A program made the position numbers and the translations under genes. From positions 41,489,804 through 41,553,803 of the forward strand of contig NC_134096.1 of NCBI RefSeq assembly GCF_000715075.1: DNA of 64,000 nucleotides, read 5' to 3'. Origin of the DNA: Nicotiana tabacum. Lineage: Eukaryota; Streptophyta; Magnoliopsida; Solanales; Solanaceae. The notes beneath the pieces were generated by a model. That model did no database searches and had not been told where the DNA came from. It saw only the letters and a program-made list of their open reading frames with translations. Shown piece after piece: positions 62,994-64,000 of this stretch (positions are counted from its first letter, which is position 1; each line of letters begins with the position of its first letter).

Positions 62994-63722
62994 CTAGTGG
63001 GCCCTACCGAGCTCTAAATACCACCCCCCTAGCCCACGCCCTGCGGGCAGTATAGTGCCTCTAGCTGGGGGAGGCGCTGTGGATGTAGTAGCTATAGAAC
63101 TGGCTGGTTGGGCCATACCCCTACCCAAACTCTGGCGAGACAAATAACAATCTCTTTGAAAGTGACCCGTCATACCACACTTGTAGCATACATTGGTACC
63201 ATAGTGACATACCCCCGGATGACATCTCCCACACTTCACACAACAGGGATGAGGTTCGCTAAACTGACTCATCCCACTGACCTGATATTTACCCTTTTTG
63301 CATACATCATAAGCATACCCCTTATCCTTCCTCCAAGCTTCCAATGTGGGAGTAAAATTTCCAGCACCGAATTGCTTTGTGGGCCTTTGGAATTACCCAA
63401 AGCTACCACCCCTAACGCACTGCTGAGCATACTCAAAACATGATGCCAAATGTTCCTTCTCACATGACGGACATAACTGGATGAGTGTACCCAACCTAGG
63501 GCATTTGTTCTTCTTGTGCCCCCTCTTTCCACAACCATAACATATTTCAAGGGTCATCCAATATGTTCCCAAGTGTCGCTTGCTGCAAATCACACAACCT
63601 GGTTCATTAGCACCAACAACCCTCTTTCGTTTCTTAGATTCTCTCACCACGCAATCTGGTGGTGCAGTGACGGTAGGAATAACGACACTTCCCTTAGCAA
63701 CAAGTTCTTCCAATCCCTCCAC
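62994..63722 (-). pseudogene. gypsy gag C-terminal half with repeated zinc-knuckle modules
   Basis: A single reading frame runs from 63722 to 62994 with one stop (TAA at 63395-63393). It has three cysteine-rich modules: CVICSKRHLG plus CYGCGKRGHKKNKC; CPSCEKEHLASCF; and CVKCGRCHPGVC plus CYKCGMTGHFQRDC. The CX2CX4HX4C knuckle is intact in the first and third. A basic KKRKR stretch precedes them. These modules bind the RNA genome during packaging. The capsid part upstream (above 63722) is frame-broken. This is the best preserved retroelement protein in the window. Confidence 0.9.
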
Positions 63723-64000
63723 GACTCAACGTATTCTTCAATGAATGCTTGTGTAATCTCCCCTAGATTCAATGGCGCACTCATTCCCTCCTCAATGTTT
63801 CAAACTCGTGGATTACTCATCTGAAAAAAATGAGACATAACGAGGAAATTAGCTCCCTACATTGGGCTCTATCGCACAATCAGAAGTATCAAAGAAGTGA
63901 GAAATTTCTAAATGTCCAAGTAGACTCCTCATTATAGATGTGGTCGATAACACACCGATAAGAAGGATTGTGTAATATCCCCCAGATTCAATGGCACAAT
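63723..64000 (-). pseudogene. gag region, decayed, to window edge
   Basis: Continuation of the same element toward its 5' end. Frames are short. Its right part ('gaaatttctaaatgtcc', 'cattatagatgtgg') parallels 25250-25300 in the nested element, which lies about 100 bp before that element's PBS, so the 5' LTR should follow shortly beyond the window unless gag differs in length. Confidence 0.6.

Larger units (their letters stand above)
46080..64000 (-). mobile_element. Minus-strand gypsy element, continues beyond the window
   Basis: Its 3' LTR occupies 46080-48660 plus one CTAAC copy (48661-48665) and continues at 60255-60642, split by the LARD. Then come PPT, decayed pol, protease and gag up to the right edge. 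The 5' LTR lies outside. The left flanking pentamer is AACCC (46075-46079). Same family as the element at 19021-26111, with similar internal order. Confidence 0.92.

Overview
This looks like plant nuclear heterochromatin, most likely from a member of the Solanaceae (Nicotiana-like). I base that on the LTR-retrotransposon families present, on a chloroplast-type accD sequence close to the tobacco form as I remember it, and on a plant 18S rDNA fragment. No intact host protein-coding gene is visible. Nearly every base that can be assigned belongs to a transposable element, a relic of one, a tandem repeat, or organellar or rDNA debris.

Left part (1-15862): eroded LTR sequence is interrupted by a complete but coding-defective 3.7-kb hAT transposon (702-4388, 8-bp target duplication with one mismatch). 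Next come Ty3/gypsy fragments (Tat-type LTR and reverse transcriptase at 4745-5490, integrase at 6914-7102, Tat RNase H at 8590-8787, RT/RNase H at 10206-10540). A ~67-bp minisatellite (8790-10008) is split by a 707-bp non-autonomous hAT element with a perfect 8-bp TSD. After that lie an 18S rDNA fragment (12171-12709), a DUF7745-like pseudogene, a LINE fragment, and two copies of the 3' end of the plastid gene accD.

Middle part (15863-33902): an 18-kb Tekay/Del-like chromovirus sits inside the second accD copy. It carries two later insertions: a minus-strand gypsy element (19021-26111, right LTR truncated) and a 2.16-kb solo LTR (28179-30335, TSD ATAGA) that splits the integrase. Just to the right is a compact non-autonomous LTR element (34873-39154, TSD GAAAC) with ~2-kb LTRs but only ~480 bp of internal sequence. 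It shares leader and 3' motifs with the 18-kb chromovirus.

Right part (39155-64000): three partial copies of the accD 5' end (40345-43040) are interrupted by a truncated minus-strand LTR rich in microsatellites. A LINE 3' fragment follows. Then comes a minus-strand gypsy element that begins at 46080 and runs off the window; its gag and protease lie at 62828-63722. Its 3' LTR is split by an 11.6-kb LTR element with no recognisable gag or pol (48666-60249, TSD CTAAC), a LARD-type element. The 5' LTR of that LARD is split in turn by a solo LTR (49602-50832, TSD CTTGG) related to the outermost element.

The genes do not form a host pathway. The window records successive insertion, with non-autonomous elements probably mobilised by autonomous relatives, followed by solo-LTR formation and deletion. 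I found no CRISPR array, operon, tRNA gene or evident new biological system. The most unusual feature is the cluster of accD fragments that all abut one LTR family.
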